A stretch of 36,174 nt of DNA from an uncultured Pelagibacteraceae bacterium (GCA_902535625.1 CACAUA010000009.1:1-36174), one strand, 5' to 3'; numbered from the stretch's first letter, positions 7,888-18,010 are shown. Translations and numbers: made by a program. The notes: a model not told the origin generated them from the sequence alone.

Positions 7888-9708
7888 TTATTCAACAGTG
7901 ACAGATTTAGCTAAGTTTCTTGGTTTATCTATATCGTATCCTTTATCTAATGCAGAGTAATAAGCTAACTTTTGCAAAGGTATAGTGGTCAAAAAAGGAA
8001 TGAGTTCATCAGATATGGCATCAACCTCTATTTGCTCCCAAATATTTTCTGAATAAATTTCATCAGTACTTTTATTTGTTATTAGCAAAACTTTTGCACC
8101 TCTAGATATAACTTCCTGCATATTTGAAATAGTTTTTTTGTAATGCTCGTCTCTTGGAGCAATTACTACTACTGGCATACCATCTTCAATGAGTGCAAGA
8201 GGTCCATGTTTCATTTCCCCTGCTGGGTAACCTTCAGCATGAACATAAGCAAGCTCTTTTAGTTTTAAAGCACCTTCAAGTGCAATTGGATATGAATAGC
8301 CTCTACCTAGAAACATTGATCCTTTAGAATTAGCAAAATCTTTTCCAAGAGTTTGAATTTTATCTTCAATATTTAATGTATTTTTTGCATATTTAGATAA
8401 AGACAATAAATCTTTTATCTTTTTTTGGTAATCCTTTTTATTAATTGATTTTTGTTCATAGGAAAGCTTTGTACATAATAAATAAAGAACTAACATTTGT
8501 CCCAAGAAAGCCTTTGTAGATGCAACACCAACTTCTGGGCCACAATGTATAGGTAAAACTAGATCAGCGTCTCTTGCAATTGAACTTTCAACAACATTAA
8601 CTACTGCACAAGTTTTAACATTATTCTTTTTGCACAAATCTAATGCTGCAAATGTATCTGCAGTCTCTCCTGATTGAGAAACAAACACATAAAGACAATC
8701 TTTTTTAAATTTAATTTTTCGATATCTAAACTCAGAAGCTATATCAACACTAACATCTAAGCTTGTATTTTGCTCAAACCAATATTTTGCCACAAGGCAT
8801 GAGTGATAAGCTGTTCCGCACCCAATCAAAACTACAGATGAAATTTCACTTATTTTCCAAGGAAAATTATAAATATTTATCTCTTTATTATGTTTGTCGA
8901 TGTACTCATTAACACAATTTTTTAATGTGGTTGGCTGCTCGTCTATTTCTTTAGCCATATAATATTTGTAATCTCCTTTTTCATAATTTTGATCATCTTT
9001 AGAAAGATTTAAAATTTTTTTGTTTACTTTAGTTCCATCAGCATCAAAAAATTCGACTTGATCCTTTTTTAAGATACAAAATTCTCCATCATTTAAATAT
9101 GAAATCTTATTAGTCATTGATTTTAATGCATAAGAGTCTGAGCCAAGATAGTGTTCATTTGGACCATAACCAACTGCAAGAGGTGAGCCTCGTCTTGCTC
9201 CAACTATTAAGTCTGGTTGGTCTTTGAATATTATTCCTAGGGCAAAACTACCGTGTAATTTTTTTAAAACTTTTATAATTGTATTTTTAAGATTATTTTT
9301 TTTTAAATAATCAGTTACCAAATGTACAATTACTTCTGTATCTGTTTGGGATTTAAACTTATAACCTTTATTTTCTAATAACTTTTTTAAAATAGTTGAA
9401 TTTTCAATTATACCATTGTGAACGACAGATACATCTTCTGATGAATGAGGATGTGCATTAATTGAGCTAGGTTTTCCATGCGTTGCCCATCTTACGTGCC
9501 CAATACCGATAGAGCCAGATATTTTAGTTTGTATAATGTTTTTCTCTAAAGCGTCTACTCTACCCTCACACTTTACTTCATTTATATTTCCTTCTGAAAG
9601 AGTTGCTATACCTGCAGAGTCGTAGCCTCTATACTCAAGTTTTTTTAATGAACTTATAATTCTAGGAGTAACCTCTTTAGAGCTTGTAATTCCAACTATT
9701 CCGCACAT
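7888..9708 (-). CDS. glmS: Glutamine--fructose-6-phosphate aminotransferase (isomerizing)
   Basis: 606 aa, standard GlmS length. It starts MCGIVGI, giving the N-terminal catalytic Cys after Met removal, followed by the class II glutaminase domain (HVRWATHGKPS, HNGIIEN). Two SIS domains follow, with GCGTAYHS and VSQSGETADT in the first and EGYPAGEMKHGPLAL in the second, and the C-tail ends KPRNLAKSVTVE. It makes glucosamine-6-phosphate for peptidoglycan and LPS precursors. It lies 6 bp downstream of the GlmU-like acetyltransferase gene, so two successive amino-sugar steps are co-transcribed. No glmS ribozyme is visible upstream; there is no room for one. Confidence 0.98.
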   Translation of the reverse strand: MCGIVGITSSKEVTPRIISSLKKLEYRGYDSAGIATLSEGNINEVKCEGRVDALEKNIIQTKISGSIGIGHVRWATHGKPSSINAHPHSSEDVSVVHNGIIENSTILKKLLENKGYKFKSQTDTEVIVHLVTDYLKKNNLKNTIIKVLKKLHGSFALGIIFKDQPDLIVGARRGSPLAVGYGPNEHYLGSDSYALKSMTNKISYLNDGEFCILKKDQVEFFDADGTKVNKKILNLSKDDQNYEKGDYKYYMAKEIDEQPTTLKNCVNEYIDKHNKEINIYNFPWKISEISSVVLIGCGTAYHSCLVAKYWFEQNTSLDVSVDIASEFRYRKIKFKKDCLYVFVSQSGETADTFAALDLCKKNNVKTCAVVNVVESSIARDADLVLPIHCGPEVGVASTKAFLGQMLVLYLLCTKLSYEQKSINKKDYQKKIKDLLSLSKYAKNTLNIEDKIQTLGKDFANSKGSMFLGRGYSYPIALEGALKLKELAYVHAEGYPAGEMKHGPLALIEDGMPVVVIAPRDEHYKKTISNMQEVISRGAKVLLITNKSTDEIYSENIWEQIEVDAISDELIPFLTTIPLQKLAYYSALDKGYDIDKPRNLAKSVTVE

Positions 9709-9714
9709 TACTTA

Positions 9715-10323
9715 TTATTTCCTTTTGTAATTTTTCTTTTCTTTTTGATTTGATCTTGTTAATGCCAACGACCCTTTGCTTACATTTTTAGTAATTACTG
9801 AACCTGCACCAATGACACTTTTTTCATTCAGAGTAACTGGTGCTACTAAAGATGTATTTGAACCTACAAATACTTTATCCTTGATGTTTGTTTTACTTTT
9901 TTTTCTCCCATCATAATTGCAAGTTATTGTTCCAGCACCAATATTAACGTCCTTCCCCACTACTGCATCTCCAATATATGATAAATGATTGACTTTAGAA
10001 TTTTTATTTATTGTACTTTTTTTTACTTCAACAAAATTTCCTATCTTTGATCCGGATTTAATTTTTGTTCCAGGTCTTAAACGAGCATATGGACCAACAC
10101 TTACGTTACTTTCTATTTTAACACCCTCAAGATGAGAGAATGACAGAATTTTAACGTTGTTTCCTATTTGAACTTTATCAGCAAACACAACATAAGGTTC
10201 TATCTCTACATTTTTTCCAATTTTAGTATCTTTAGAAAAAAAAACTGTCTCAGGCCCCTTCATTTTGACACCTTTTTTTAAAAATTTATCTCTAAGTTTA
10301 TTTTGTAAATTTTGACTATTCAT
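9715..10323 (-). CDS. GlmU-type glucosamine-1-phosphate N-acetyltransferase domain protein (no uridyltransferase domain)
   Basis: 202 aa, about half of a normal GlmU (around 450 aa). It begins with the linker helix and [13 protein letters not shown] that follow the uridyltransferase domain in full-length alphaproteobacterial GlmU, then left-handed beta-helix hexapeptide repeats to about residue 190. By position, catalytic and binding residues of the acetyltransferase site are kept: Arg83 in ARLRPG, Lys101 in FVEVKK, His113 and Tyr116 in NHLSYIGD, Asn127 and Asn136 in [13 protein letters not shown]. The likely product is GlcNAc-1-phosphate. The GXGTRM-type nucleotidyltransferase half is absent; only 70 bp lie upstream before a divergent gene. 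A separate uridyltransferase must then exist elsewhere. Co-oriented with glmS. Confidence 0.85.
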   Translation of the reverse strand: MNSQNLQNKLRDKFLKKGVKMKGPETVFFSKDTKIGKNVEIEPYVVFADKVQIGNNVKILSFSHLEGVKIESNVSVGPYARLRPGTKIKSGSKIGNFVEVKKSTINKNSKVNHLSYIGDAVVGKDVNIGAGTITCNYDGRKKSKTNIKDKVFVGSNTSLVAPVTLNEKSVIGAGSVITKNVSKGSLALTRSNQKEKKNYKRK

Positions 10324-10392
10324 TAGATAGTTGTATATAACTGGGTATTGATTTAATTAATTCACAATTTATTTCTTATTAATACTTTTTAA

Positions 10393-11073
10393 ATGACACA
10401 AAAATTCACAGTTCTTTTTGATTTAGATGGTACGTTAGTAGACACAGCACCTGATCTAATGCTTGCTCATAACCATGTTATGAAGAAATTTGGATACCCC
10501 ACAAAATCTCTTGATGAACTTAAAAATACTGTTGGTCAAGGAGCTGGGGCAATGATTGGTAGATCTATATGGAGCCAGGCCAAAAAAGAATTAACTTCGA
10601 TTAATGAGAAAATTAAAAATGAAATGACAGATGAATTTATTTCTTATTATGGAAAAAATATTTTAAATGAAAGTACTCTGATGACTGGTGTAAAAGATTT
10701 TTTAAATTGGTGTAAAAAAGAAAATATATCAATGGCTGTATGTACGAATAAAACTGAACATCTCGCAGTAGATCTTCTAAAAAAAATTGGGATATATGAT
10801 TACTTTGAATATGTTGCGGGTTACAATACTTTTGATTATTGTAAACCTGATCCGAGACATATAACAACAATCATAGAAATTTTAGATGGTAGTAAAAATA
10901 AATCAATTATGATCGGTGATAGTGAGTCGGATGCAAATGCAGCTAAAGCGGCAGATATTCCAATGATTTTATTAGAGGATGGATATACTGAAAAAAATAT
11001 TGATGAAATTTATCATAATCACTTAATAAAAGACTTTGTAGGTATTGAAAAAATTGTATCTCAATATCTTTAA
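10393..11073 (+). CDS. gph: HAD-superfamily phosphatase, phosphoglycolate-phosphatase-like
   Basis: 226 aa. HAD motif I is FDLDGTLVDT with nucleophile Asp10 and acid Asp12; motif II is in MAVCTNKTE; motif III Lys lies in YCKPDPRH; motif IV is GDSESDANAA. An alpha-helical C1 cap sits between motifs I and II, as in Gph/PGP enzymes. The expected role is hydrolysis of 2-phosphoglycolate from DNA repair or metabolism, but HAD specificity is hard to read from sequence. It is transcribed divergently from the GlmU-like gene across 69 bp that must hold both promoters, and is followed after 53 bp by the prp operon. Confidence 0.82.
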   Translation: MTQKFTVLFDLDGTLVDTAPDLMLAHNHVMKKFGYPTKSLDELKNTVGQGAGAMIGRSIWSQAKKELTSINEKIKNEMTDEFISYYGKNILNESTLMTGVKDFLNWCKKENISMAVCTNKTEHLAVDLLKKIGIYDYFEYVAGYNTFDYCKPDPRHITTIIEILDGSKNKSIMIGDSESDANAAKAADIPMILLEDGYTEKNIDEIYHNHLIKDFVGIEKIVSQYL

Positions 11074-11116
11074 TATTGATTAATTTATTTTAACTATTAA
11101 AACAAAATCACAAATT

Positions 11117-11121
11117 AGGAG
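11117..11121 (+). promoter_or_regulatory. Shine-Dalgarno AGGAG setting the TTG start of prpD
   Basis: AGGAG stands 5 bases before the TTG at 11127 and 11 bases before a second in-frame TTG at 11133. It is one of the stronger ribosome-binding sites seen in the window and supports the non-ATG start. Confidence 0.6.
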
Positions 11122-11126
11122 TTATT

Positions 11127-12629
11127 TTGTTATTGCATACAATTAAAGTATATCCATCAAAAATAAATCTTCCAAAGAAGAAACAGCTTGCTTGGAAAAT
11201 AGCAGAGATAGCAAGTGATAATGCTAAATTAAATAAAAATTCAATAGAAATGGTTATTAATAGAATTATTGATAACGCTTCTGTTGCAATAGCTTCCTTA
11301 AATAGAAGACCTGTAATATCTGCAAGAGAAATGGCAAAAAAACATGTTAGAAAAAATGGAGCTAATCTTTTTGGCATAAATTCAAAACTTAAATTTGATT
11401 GTGAATGGGTTGCGTGGGCAAATGGAACAGCTGTTAGAGAATTAGATTTTCATGATACATTTCTAGCGGCTGATTACAGCCATCCTGGGGATAATATTCC
11501 TGCTCTTTTAGCAGTGGCACAACAATTAAAAAAAAATGGAAATGATTTATTAAGAGGAATTATAACTGCTTATGAAGTTCAAGTTAATCTTGTAAAAGCT
11601 ATTTGTCTTCATAAACATAAAGTCGACCATATTGCTCACTTGGGACCAAGTGTTGCCGCTGGTATTGGATCAATGTTAAAGTTAAATACAGAAACTATTT
11701 ATCAAGCTATTCAACAAGCATTACATGTGAGTGTTTCAACAAGACAATCAAGAAAAGGTGAGATTTCAAGTTGGAAAGCGTATGCTCCAGCTCATGCAGG
11801 AAAATTAGCAATTGAAGCTGTTGATAGAACGATGCGAGGTGAAGGAGCCCCAAGTCCTATTTACGAAGGTGAAGATAGTGTAATAGCAAGAATATTAGAT
11901 GGAAAAAATGCTAAATATTTTGTTCCTTTGCCCAAAAAAAAAGAAGAAAAGAAAGCTATTCTAGAAACATATACAAAAGAATATTCTGCAGAATATCAAG
12001 CTCAAGCATTAATTGATATTGCAAAAGCTCTTAATAAAAAAATTGATAATTTAAATACAATTAAAAAAATAGATATATATACAAGCCATCATACTCATTA
12101 TGTAATAGGAACTGGAGCTAATGATCCACAAAAAATGGATCCGAATGCAAGTAGAGAAACTTTAGATCATTCAATAATGTATATTTTTGCAGTAGCTTTA
12201 GAAGATGCAGACTGGCATCATGTAAAGTCTTATACTAAAAAGAGAGCTAACAAAAAAAGTACAATTAAAATATGGAGGTCCATTAAAACTCACGAGGATA
12301 AGAAATGGACGAAAAAATATCACGATCCTGACCCAAAAAAGAAATCTTTTGGAGCAAGAGTTGTAGTAACATTAAATAATGGGAAAAAAGTAATTGAAGA
12401 ATTAGAAAGAGCAGATGCTCATCCTTATGGCAAAAGACCTTTTGAAAGAAAAGATTATATAAATAAATTTAAAATTTTAACAGAAAATATTATTTCTAAA
12501 AAAGAAAGCGATAGATTTTTAAAAGATGTTCAAAATTTAAAAAAATTAAAAAATAATCAGCTTACAAAACTAAATATTGAAGTAAGTAGAAGATACCTAA
12601 AATCGAATAATAAAAAAGGAATATTCTAG
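11127..12629 (+). CDS. prpD: 2-methylcitrate dehydratase PrpD
   Basis: 500 aa, close to E. coli PrpD in length and architecture: an all-helical MmgE/PrpD domain with [28 protein letters not shown] near 110-138 (read in parts), [12 protein letters not shown] near 163 and [14 protein letters not shown] near 212. It dehydrates 2-methylcitrate to 2-methylaconitate in the methylcitrate cycle for propionyl-CoA. The start is a TTG at 11127 with a strong AGGAG at 11117-11121, five bases upstream; no ATG lies near. It overlaps prpB by one base, and with prpB and prpC forms a clear operon. No prpE, prpF or acnD is in the window, so ordinary aconitase would complete the cycle. Confidence 0.92.
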   Translation: MLLHTIKVYPSKINLPKKKQLAWKIAEIASDNAKLNKNSIEMVINRIIDNASVAIASLNRRPVISAREMAKKHVRKNGANLFGINSKLKFDCEWVAWANGTAVRELDFHDTFLAADYSHPGDNIPALLAVAQQLKKNGNDLLRGIITAYEVQVNLVKAICLHKHKVDHIAHLGPSVAAGIGSMLKLNTETIYQAIQQALHVSVSTRQSRKGEISSWKAYAPAHAGKLAIEAVDRTMRGEGAPSPIYEGEDSVIARILDGKNAKYFVPLPKKKEEKKAILETYTKEYSAEYQAQALIDIAKALNKKIDNLNTIKKIDIYTSHHTHYVIGTGANDPQKMDPNASRETLDHSIMYIFAVALEDADWHHVKSYTKKRANKKSTIKIWRSIKTHEDKKWTKKYHDPDPKKKSFGARVVVTLNNGKKVIEELERADAHPYGKRPFERKDYINKFKILTENIISKKESDRFLKDVQNLKKLKNNQLTKLNIEVSRRYLKSNNKKGIF

Positions 12630-13525
12630 TGCACTTTGTTGAAAAAAAACCTGAAGAGAAAAGAATTGATTTAGATAATAAACTAAAATCAAATAAAATT
12701 TTAAGAATACCAGGTGCATATAATCCATTAACAGCAAAAGTTATTGAAGAAATTGGATACGACGGCGTTTATGTATCAGGAGGTGTTATGTCTAATGATT
12801 TGGGATATCCTGATATAGGATTAACAACTCTTAATGATGTCAGTAACAGATCAAAGCAAATTGCACGTGTTACAAATCTTCCAACAGTTGTTGATGTCGA
12901 TACAGGTTTTAAATCTTGTAAAGAAACTGTTCAAACATTTGAAAATTTTGGTATTTCGGCAATTCATTTAGAAGATCAGATAGAACAAAAAAGATGTGGT
13001 CATCTAGACAATAAAGAATTGATATCAAAAGAGGATATGACAAAAAAAATCAAAGAATGTATAGAAGCAAGATCAGACAAAAATTTTAAAATCATCGCGC
13101 GATCTGATGCTAAAAGCGTAGAGGGTATTGATAAAATGATTGATCGTTGCAAATCTTATATTGATGCTGGTGCAGAAATTGTTTTTCCAGAAGCATTAAA
13201 AGATGAAGCTGAGTTTGAAAAAGTTAGAAAATCCCTGGATTGTTATCTTTTAGCAAATATGACCGAGTTTGGTAAATCGAAGCTGCTAGATTTTAAACAA
13301 TTAGAAGAGCTTGGTTACAATATTGTAATTTATCCAGTTACTACACAAAGACTAGCGATGAAAAGTGTTGAGGATGGTCTGCGTGCCATTTTTGCGGATG
13401 GACATCAAAATAATATTATAGATAAGATGCAAACAAGAAAAAGATTATATGATCTAGTTGAGTATGAAAAATACAACTCGTTAGACGAAAAGATATATAA
13501 TTTTAGTACAGAGGGACATGAATAA
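12629..13525 (+). CDS. prpB: 2-methylisocitrate lyase
   Basis: 298 aa, standard for PrpB. ICL/PEP-mutase superfamily blocks are present: RIPGAYNPLTAKV near 26-38, YVSGGVMSNDLGYPDIG near 48-64, DVDTGF at 89-94 and the catalytic loop KRCGH at 121-125 with Cys123. It cleaves 2-methylisocitrate to pyruvate and succinate. The start is a GTG overlapping the prpD stop by one base (TAGTG), and the stop overlaps the prpC start in the same way (TAATG). Confidence 0.95.
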   Translation: MHFVEKKPEEKRIDLDNKLKSNKILRIPGAYNPLTAKVIEEIGYDGVYVSGGVMSNDLGYPDIGLTTLNDVSNRSKQIARVTNLPTVVDVDTGFKSCKETVQTFENFGISAIHLEDQIEQKRCGHLDNKELISKEDMTKKIKECIEARSDKNFKIIARSDAKSVEGIDKMIDRCKSYIDAGAEIVFPEALKDEAEFEKVRKSLDCYLLANMTEFGKSKLLDFKQLEELGYNIVIYPVTTQRLAMKSVEDGLRAIFADGHQNNIIDKMQTRKRLYDLVEYEKYNSLDEKIYNFSTEGHE

Positions 13526-14649
13526 TGAGTGAAGAAGTAAAAAAAGGTTTATTAGGAATTGTTGTTGATGAAACAGAAGTTTCTAAAGTTATGCCTGAGA
13601 TTAACTCATTAACCTATAGGGGTTATGCTGTTCAAGACTTATGTGAATTTTGTAGATTTGAAGAAGCAGCATATCTTATATTAAAGGGTGATTTACCGAA
13701 TAGTATTGAACTAAGACAATTTGAAAAAATCGAACGAGGACAAAGAGATTTATCAAAAAATCTTTACGAAATAATTAAACACATGCCAAAAAAGTCTCAT
13801 CCTATGGATGTTGCTCGAACAGCGGTTAGTGTAATGGGATTAGAAGATAAAGAAACTACAGATAATTCTCAGGAGGCAAATACAAGAAAAGCTTTAAGAA
13901 TTTTAGCTAAAACTCCAACTGCTTTAGCAGCGTTTTATAGAATTCGAAAAGGTAAGAAAATTATTAAACCTAAAAAAGAATTAACTTTTGCAGAAAACTT
14001 TTTTTATATGTGTTTTGGAAAGGTTCCTCAAAAGGAAATTGTAAAAGCATTTGATGTATCTTTAATTTTATACGCGGAACATAGTTTTAATGTTTCAACT
14101 TTTACCGCTAGAACAATAACAAGTAGTTTATCTGATATTCATGGAGCTATAACAGGTGCAATTGCTAGTTTAAAAGGACCATTACATGGTGGAGCTAATG
14201 AAGAAGTTATGCATATGATGAATAAAATCAAAAAACCTGAGAATGCTTTGAAATGGATCAATAATGCATTAAAGAAAAAAGAGGTAGTGATGGGTTTTGG
14301 TCACAGAGTTTATAAGAGTGGAGACTCTAGAGTTCCAACCATGAAAGTGTATTTCAAAAAAGTTGCTAAAATTAAAAAAGATAAAAAGTTTTTAAAGATT
14401 TACGATATTGTTGAAAGAGTAATGATTAGTAAAAAGAATATTCATCCAAATGTAGATTACCCAACAGGACCGACTTATCATCTAATGGGTTTTGATACAG
14501 ATTTCTTTACACCAATATTTGTAATTTCAAGGATTACTGGTTGGTCAGCTCATATAATGGAACAACATTCGTCTAATAAATTAATTAGGCCATTAGCTAA
14601 ATACAAAGGTAGCAAATATCGAAAAGTAATGCTTTTAAACCAAAGATAA
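13525..14649 (+). CDS. prpC: 2-methylcitrate synthase (citrate synthase family)
   Basis: 374 aa, the length of methylcitrate synthases and shorter than hexameric GltA. Citrate-synthase catalytic residues are in place: His221 in GPLHGGANEEV, His260 in MGFGHRVYKSGDSR and Asp311 in HPNVDYPTGP. It condenses propionyl-CoA with oxaloacetate. The assignment as PrpC over a second citrate synthase rests on the short length and its place behind prpD and prpB. The TAA stop abuts the stop codon of the convergent PrpD-family gene at 14650 with no spacer. Confidence 0.93.
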   Translation: MSEEVKKGLLGIVVDETEVSKVMPEINSLTYRGYAVQDLCEFCRFEEAAYLILKGDLPNSIELRQFEKIERGQRDLSKNLYEIIKHMPKKSHPMDVARTAVSVMGLEDKETTDNSQEANTRKALRILAKTPTALAAFYRIRKGKKIIKPKKELTFAENFFYMCFGKVPQKEIVKAFDVSLILYAEHSFNVSTFTARTITSSLSDIHGAITGAIASLKGPLHGGANEEVMHMMNKIKKPENALKWINNALKKKEVVMGFGHRVYKSGDSRVPTMKVYFKKVAKIKKDKKFLKIYDIVERVMISKKNIHPNVDYPTGPTYHLMGFDTDFFTPIFVISRITGWSAHIMEQHSSNKLIRPLAKYKGSKYRKVMLLNQR

Positions 14650-16074
14650 CTACTTTGATAATAATTTTCCTAATATTCTAATATCTTTTACTTTTTCTAA
14701 GTTTCTTACTGTTTCAATAATTTTTTTTGATTTAGATAAAGGCCATTTAGCAAATTCTGTACAACCTAGAAACTTATCTGCAACTTCATCGTAAGTCATT
14801 GGTATTGCGGGACTACCTTTTCCAAAATCACCTCTTCCAGATATTTTTTTTCCATTTTTTAAATAGATGTCTATTATAGTTGTCATCTTATCATAACCTG
14901 CTGCTTCAGCTATTTTGTTTTTATAAAAGTTAACTTTTTTTAGCATTTGTTGAACATCAGATTTATTGATTCTTTTATCTTGATATTCAGGAATGTAAGC
15001 TCTTCTATCAATTAAAAGTATTGCCATAGAATACTCCATACTAAATTTAGCTTGAAACTCATTTTTTGGTCGATGATGTATCAAAGCATTTTGCATATTA
15101 TGGTTTGTGCCAACATCAACTTTAACTACTTGTTCAGGCTTAATGTCATACTTGTTAATTAACTCTAACATCTTTGTCATCCCAGGATGGGTTAAAGAAC
15201 CACAAGGGTGAGGTTTAATAGAAATACCTGGAGATTTAAATGTCCATGGTCTTCCAAGTTTACCTTTTAATGCGTTTATATCGTATCCACCTCCATGAGC
15301 TTGGAAGAAACCTCTTGGAGATTCCAAAATTTTATCTGTCGAGGACCACCCATATCTTACTAAATCACAAGCTATCACTCCACTCTCTGCCGCTCTACCT
15401 GCGTGCAGTGGTTTTGTCATTGTTCCAAAATTTTCTCTTAATCCAGCGCTAAGAGAGGCCGCAATCCCTAAAGATCTTAAAATTTTGTTATGGTCATATT
15501 TTCTAATTTTAGCTGCTGCAGAAGCTGAAGCAAAAGTTCCACATGTTGCTGTTGAATGAAAACCATGTTGATAATGACGTGGAGACATTGCTTCAGATAT
15601 TTTACATTCTACATCTACTCCAATTAAATATGAGTTTAAAAAATCTTTTCCATTAATTTTATTAACTTCACCTTCTGCGAAAGCGCTAGGCAAACAAGGT
15701 GCTGTAGGATGTGTTAATAACCCATAAACCCTATCTTTTGCTACGGCTAACTGCGTATCATCATAATCATCAGAATGTATTCCTACACCATTTGCCAAAG
15801 CTGCAAAGTGCGTTGGAACCTTCATTTTTGAACCAATAACTGTTGCCTTCCCTTTTGCTGAACTTTTTTTGATATGTGCGAATAAGTAATTACCTGTTCT
15901 TGCAACAGAGCCTGATAGTGCTAAACCAAAACCATCCAAAATATGTTTTTTTGCTAACTCAACTACTTCTTTTGGAATATTTTTAAATTTTGTTTTGTGA
16001 ACAAAGTTAGCAACATATTTTGTTAAGTCCTTTCCTCTTTTAGATTTAATATTTGGTGTAAAAGCTTTAGTCAT
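14650..16074 (-). CDS. MmgE/PrpD-family protein linked to a tricarboxylate transporter
   Basis: 474 aa, full-length MmgE/PrpD fold. Blocks include HILDGFGLALSGS near 45, HSDDYDDTQ near 100, HPTAPCLPSAFAEGE near 121, HQHGFHSTATCGTFASA-type sequence near 166-180, and a C-terminal domain with IKPHPCGSLTHPGM near 286. It diverges from the nearby canonical PrpD, so it is not a simple recent duplicate. The family includes methylcitrate dehydratase, cis-aconitate decarboxylase and iminodisuccinate epimerase. It overlaps tctA by one base (TAATG) as the last gene of tctC-tctB-tctA-mmgE, which suggests it acts on the imported carboxylate. The exact reaction cannot be read from sequence. Confidence 0.85.
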   Translation of the reverse strand: MTKAFTPNIKSKRGKDLTKYVANFVHKTKFKNIPKEVVELAKKHILDGFGLALSGSVARTGNYLFAHIKKSSAKGKATVIGSKMKVPTHFAALANGVGIHSDDYDDTQLAVAKDRVYGLLTHPTAPCLPSAFAEGEVNKINGKDFLNSYLIGVDVECKISEAMSPRHYQHGFHSTATCGTFASASAAAKIRKYDHNKILRSLGIAASLSAGLRENFGTMTKPLHAGRAAESGVIACDLVRYGWSSTDKILESPRGFFQAHGGGYDINALKGKLGRPWTFKSPGISIKPHPCGSLTHPGMTKMLELINKYDIKPEQVVKVDVGTNHNMQNALIHHRPKNEFQAKFSMEYSMAILLIDRRAYIPEYQDKRINKSDVQQMLKKVNFYKNKIAEAAGYDKMTTIIDIYLKNGKKISGRGDFGKGSPAIPMTYDEVADKFLGCTEFAKWPLSKSKKIIETVRNLEKVKDIRILGKLLSK

Positions 16075-17546
16075 TATTTTCCTTTCATTATTAGATTTTT
16101 AATAGGTCTGTAGAATAAACTTAAAAAAGTTAATGTAAAAAATACAAGTACAATTGGCCTTGTGAAAAACATAAATATATTTTGGTCAAATATTATGATT
16201 GATTGAGCTAATGAATTTTCTACTAATTCGCCTAATACAATTCCCATAATAATTGGTGCTGGAGAAAATCCTGACCGTCTTAAGAAAAATCCAACAACAC
16301 CTGAAATTAGCATTATGTAAACATCTACCATAGATTGAGATAATCCATAAGATCCAACAAGACAAAATACAAATACAGATGGCCATAAATAGCCTCTTGG
16401 TATTAAAGAAATTCTTGAGAATATTTTAGCTCCAAGTAAACCAAAAATTAAAAAGATAAAGTTTGCTAAAAGCATGCCATAAAAAATTGTGTAAAGCAGA
16501 TCAGGTTGCTGTTCAAACAAATATGGTCCAGCTCTTAATCCATGAATTTGAAATCCTCCAAGAATTACCGCTGTAGTTGCTGAACCTGGAATACCTAAAG
16601 CAAGAGTTGGTATCATTGCACCACCGGTAGCAGCATTATTAGCTGACTCTGGAGCTGCAACACCTTCTATTTCTCCTTTTCCAAAGTTATCTTTATTTTT
16701 TGACCATCTTCTTGCCTCGTTATAACCAATCATTGCGCTAACTGTTCCGCCTTCAGCTGGAAGAATGCCTATAAAAGTTCCTATACCTGATGATCTTAAA
16801 ATTGTTTTAACACAACTCTTAAATTCTGAAATTGAAGGAAGTTTTATTGCTGAAAACTTAATTCTTTCTAAAAGTAATTCACTTTTTGATGCTTGGACTA
16901 ATATCTCAGACATTGCAAATAAACCAATTAATACAGGAACAAAGCTTATCCCTTCAAAAAGTTCAGCAACCCCAAATGTAAATCTTGAAATACCAGTTGT
17001 AAGGTGAACTCCGATTGTTGCAACAAATAAACCTATCAAACCTCCTATAAGATTTTTAACAGGAGACTTTGAGCTTATAGAAGCTAACATTGATAATCCA
17101 AATATTGCCAATGCAAAATATTCTGGAGGTCCAAATTTATATGCAATTCTTGCAAGTGTTGGTGCAAAAATAATTAGGACAATCAAAGAAATAATTCCAC
17201 CAACTACGCTAGATACTGCAGCCATGCCTAAAGCTTTACCTGCCTGGCCCTTCTGAGCCATTGGAAAACCATCAAAAGCTGTTGCAGCAGCAGGTGGGGC
17301 GCCAGGTGCATTAATTAATATAGCTGTGATTGATCCTCCAAAAGTACCACCACAATATAATGCAGCCATTGCTGCAATCGCTTGACTGGGTTCTAAATAT
17401 ATTGTGAACGGTAATAACAATGCAATAGCCATTCCTGAACTTAATCCAGGAAGAGCACCTATCAATACTCCAACAATTGTAGATCCTAGTATTAAACCAA
17501 ATGTTGTTGGATTTAAAATTAAAGAGATATTTGATAAAATTTCCAT
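16074..17546 (-). CDS. tctA: Tripartite tricarboxylate transporter, large membrane subunit TctA
   Basis: 490 aa, the usual TctA size, with around 12 hydrophobic segments. Family signatures include GALPGLSSGMAIALLLPFT near 27-45, AALYCGGTFGGSITAILINAPGAP near 62-85 (read in parts), GILPAEGGTVSAMIGY near 259 and ALGIPGSATTAVILGG near 316. It forms the channel of a proton- or sodium-driven importer with TctB and the periplasmic TctC. It overlaps tctB and the PrpD-family gene by one base each, consistent with a translationally coupled operon. Confidence 0.96.
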   Translation of the reverse strand: MEILSNISLILNPTTFGLILGSTIVGVLIGALPGLSSGMAIALLLPFTIYLEPSQAIAAMAALYCGGTFGGSITAILINAPGAPPAAATAFDGFPMAQKGQAGKALGMAAVSSVVGGIISLIVLIIFAPTLARIAYKFGPPEYFALAIFGLSMLASISSKSPVKNLIGGLIGLFVATIGVHLTTGISRFTFGVAELFEGISFVPVLIGLFAMSEILVQASKSELLLERIKFSAIKLPSISEFKSCVKTILRSSGIGTFIGILPAEGGTVSAMIGYNEARRWSKNKDNFGKGEIEGVAAPESANNAATGGAMIPTLALGIPGSATTAVILGGFQIHGLRAGPYLFEQQPDLLYTIFYGMLLANFIFLIFGLLGAKIFSRISLIPRGYLWPSVFVFCLVGSYGLSQSMVDVYIMLISGVVGFFLRRSGFSPAPIIMGIVLGELVENSLAQSIIIFDQNIFMFFTRPIVLVFFTLTFLSLFYRPIKNLIMKGK

Positions 17547-18010
17547 TAATAAAAATTCCTAATTATAAATTCCTCTAATATCCCTTGAGGAAATTTTAAT
17601 TGAAGTACAAGTGTAAAAAAAACAAAAACAAATACTGATATAGTTAAAGAATAAAAAAAGATTTTTATATAATCTTTCCTTTGCCATAACATAGGTGTAA
17701 CTAAAGTGAACAAAAATATAGAAATTAAAAATCCAAGTTTATCTGCTATTAAAACTATAAATAATGTATAAGCAAATGTTACAAAAGCATTTCTTCGAAT
17801 TAATTCTTTTTTATCAGACTTTAAATTTTTATTCTGAATTAACTGAAATATAGATAAAAAAATTATTAAAGAAAAAATTAATCTTGGCATCATTGTAGGT
17901 TGCATTCCCTGAGCTAAAATTTCAGGAACTTCATCAAATGTGAATGTGTATGCAAATAATGCGACTGATATAATTATAATAATACTTAGAATTTTTATAT
18001 CTTTTATCAT
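17546..18010 (-). CDS. tctB: Tripartite tricarboxylate transporter, small membrane subunit TctB
   Basis: 154 aa with four predicted membrane segments: about 7-25, 43-60, 75-105 and 118-145. This matches the TctB family, which is poorly conserved in sequence and recognised mainly by size, topology and position between tctC and tctA. It pairs with TctA in the inner membrane. No clear Shine-Dalgarno lies before its ATG; a strong hairpin (18020-18043) does, separating it from tctC. Confidence 0.88.
   Translation of the reverse strand: MIKDIKILSIIIIISVALFAYTFTFDEVPEILAQGMQPTMMPRLIFSLIIFLSIFQLIQNKNLKSDKKELIRRNAFVTFAYTLFIVLIADKLGFLISIFLFTLVTPMLWQRKDYIKIFFYSLTISVFVFVFFTLVLQLKFPQGILEEFIIRNFY

Noticed and set aside
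9709-9714. glmS ribozyme/riboswitch
   Set aside because: Only 6 bp separate glmS from the upstream gene, and nothing in that gene's 3' end suggests the catalytic core.
10324-10392. Palindromic fragments (for example AGTT-GTATAT-AACT) in the GlmU-like/gph divergent gap
   Set aside because: Short AT-rich symmetry with no match to a known operator; probably just the two promoters.
11108-11377. Minus-strand open frame of 89 codons overlapping the start of prpD
   Set aside because: It is antisense to conserved PrpD sequence; the hydrophobic composition is a by-product of Lys/Glu-rich coding on the other strand.
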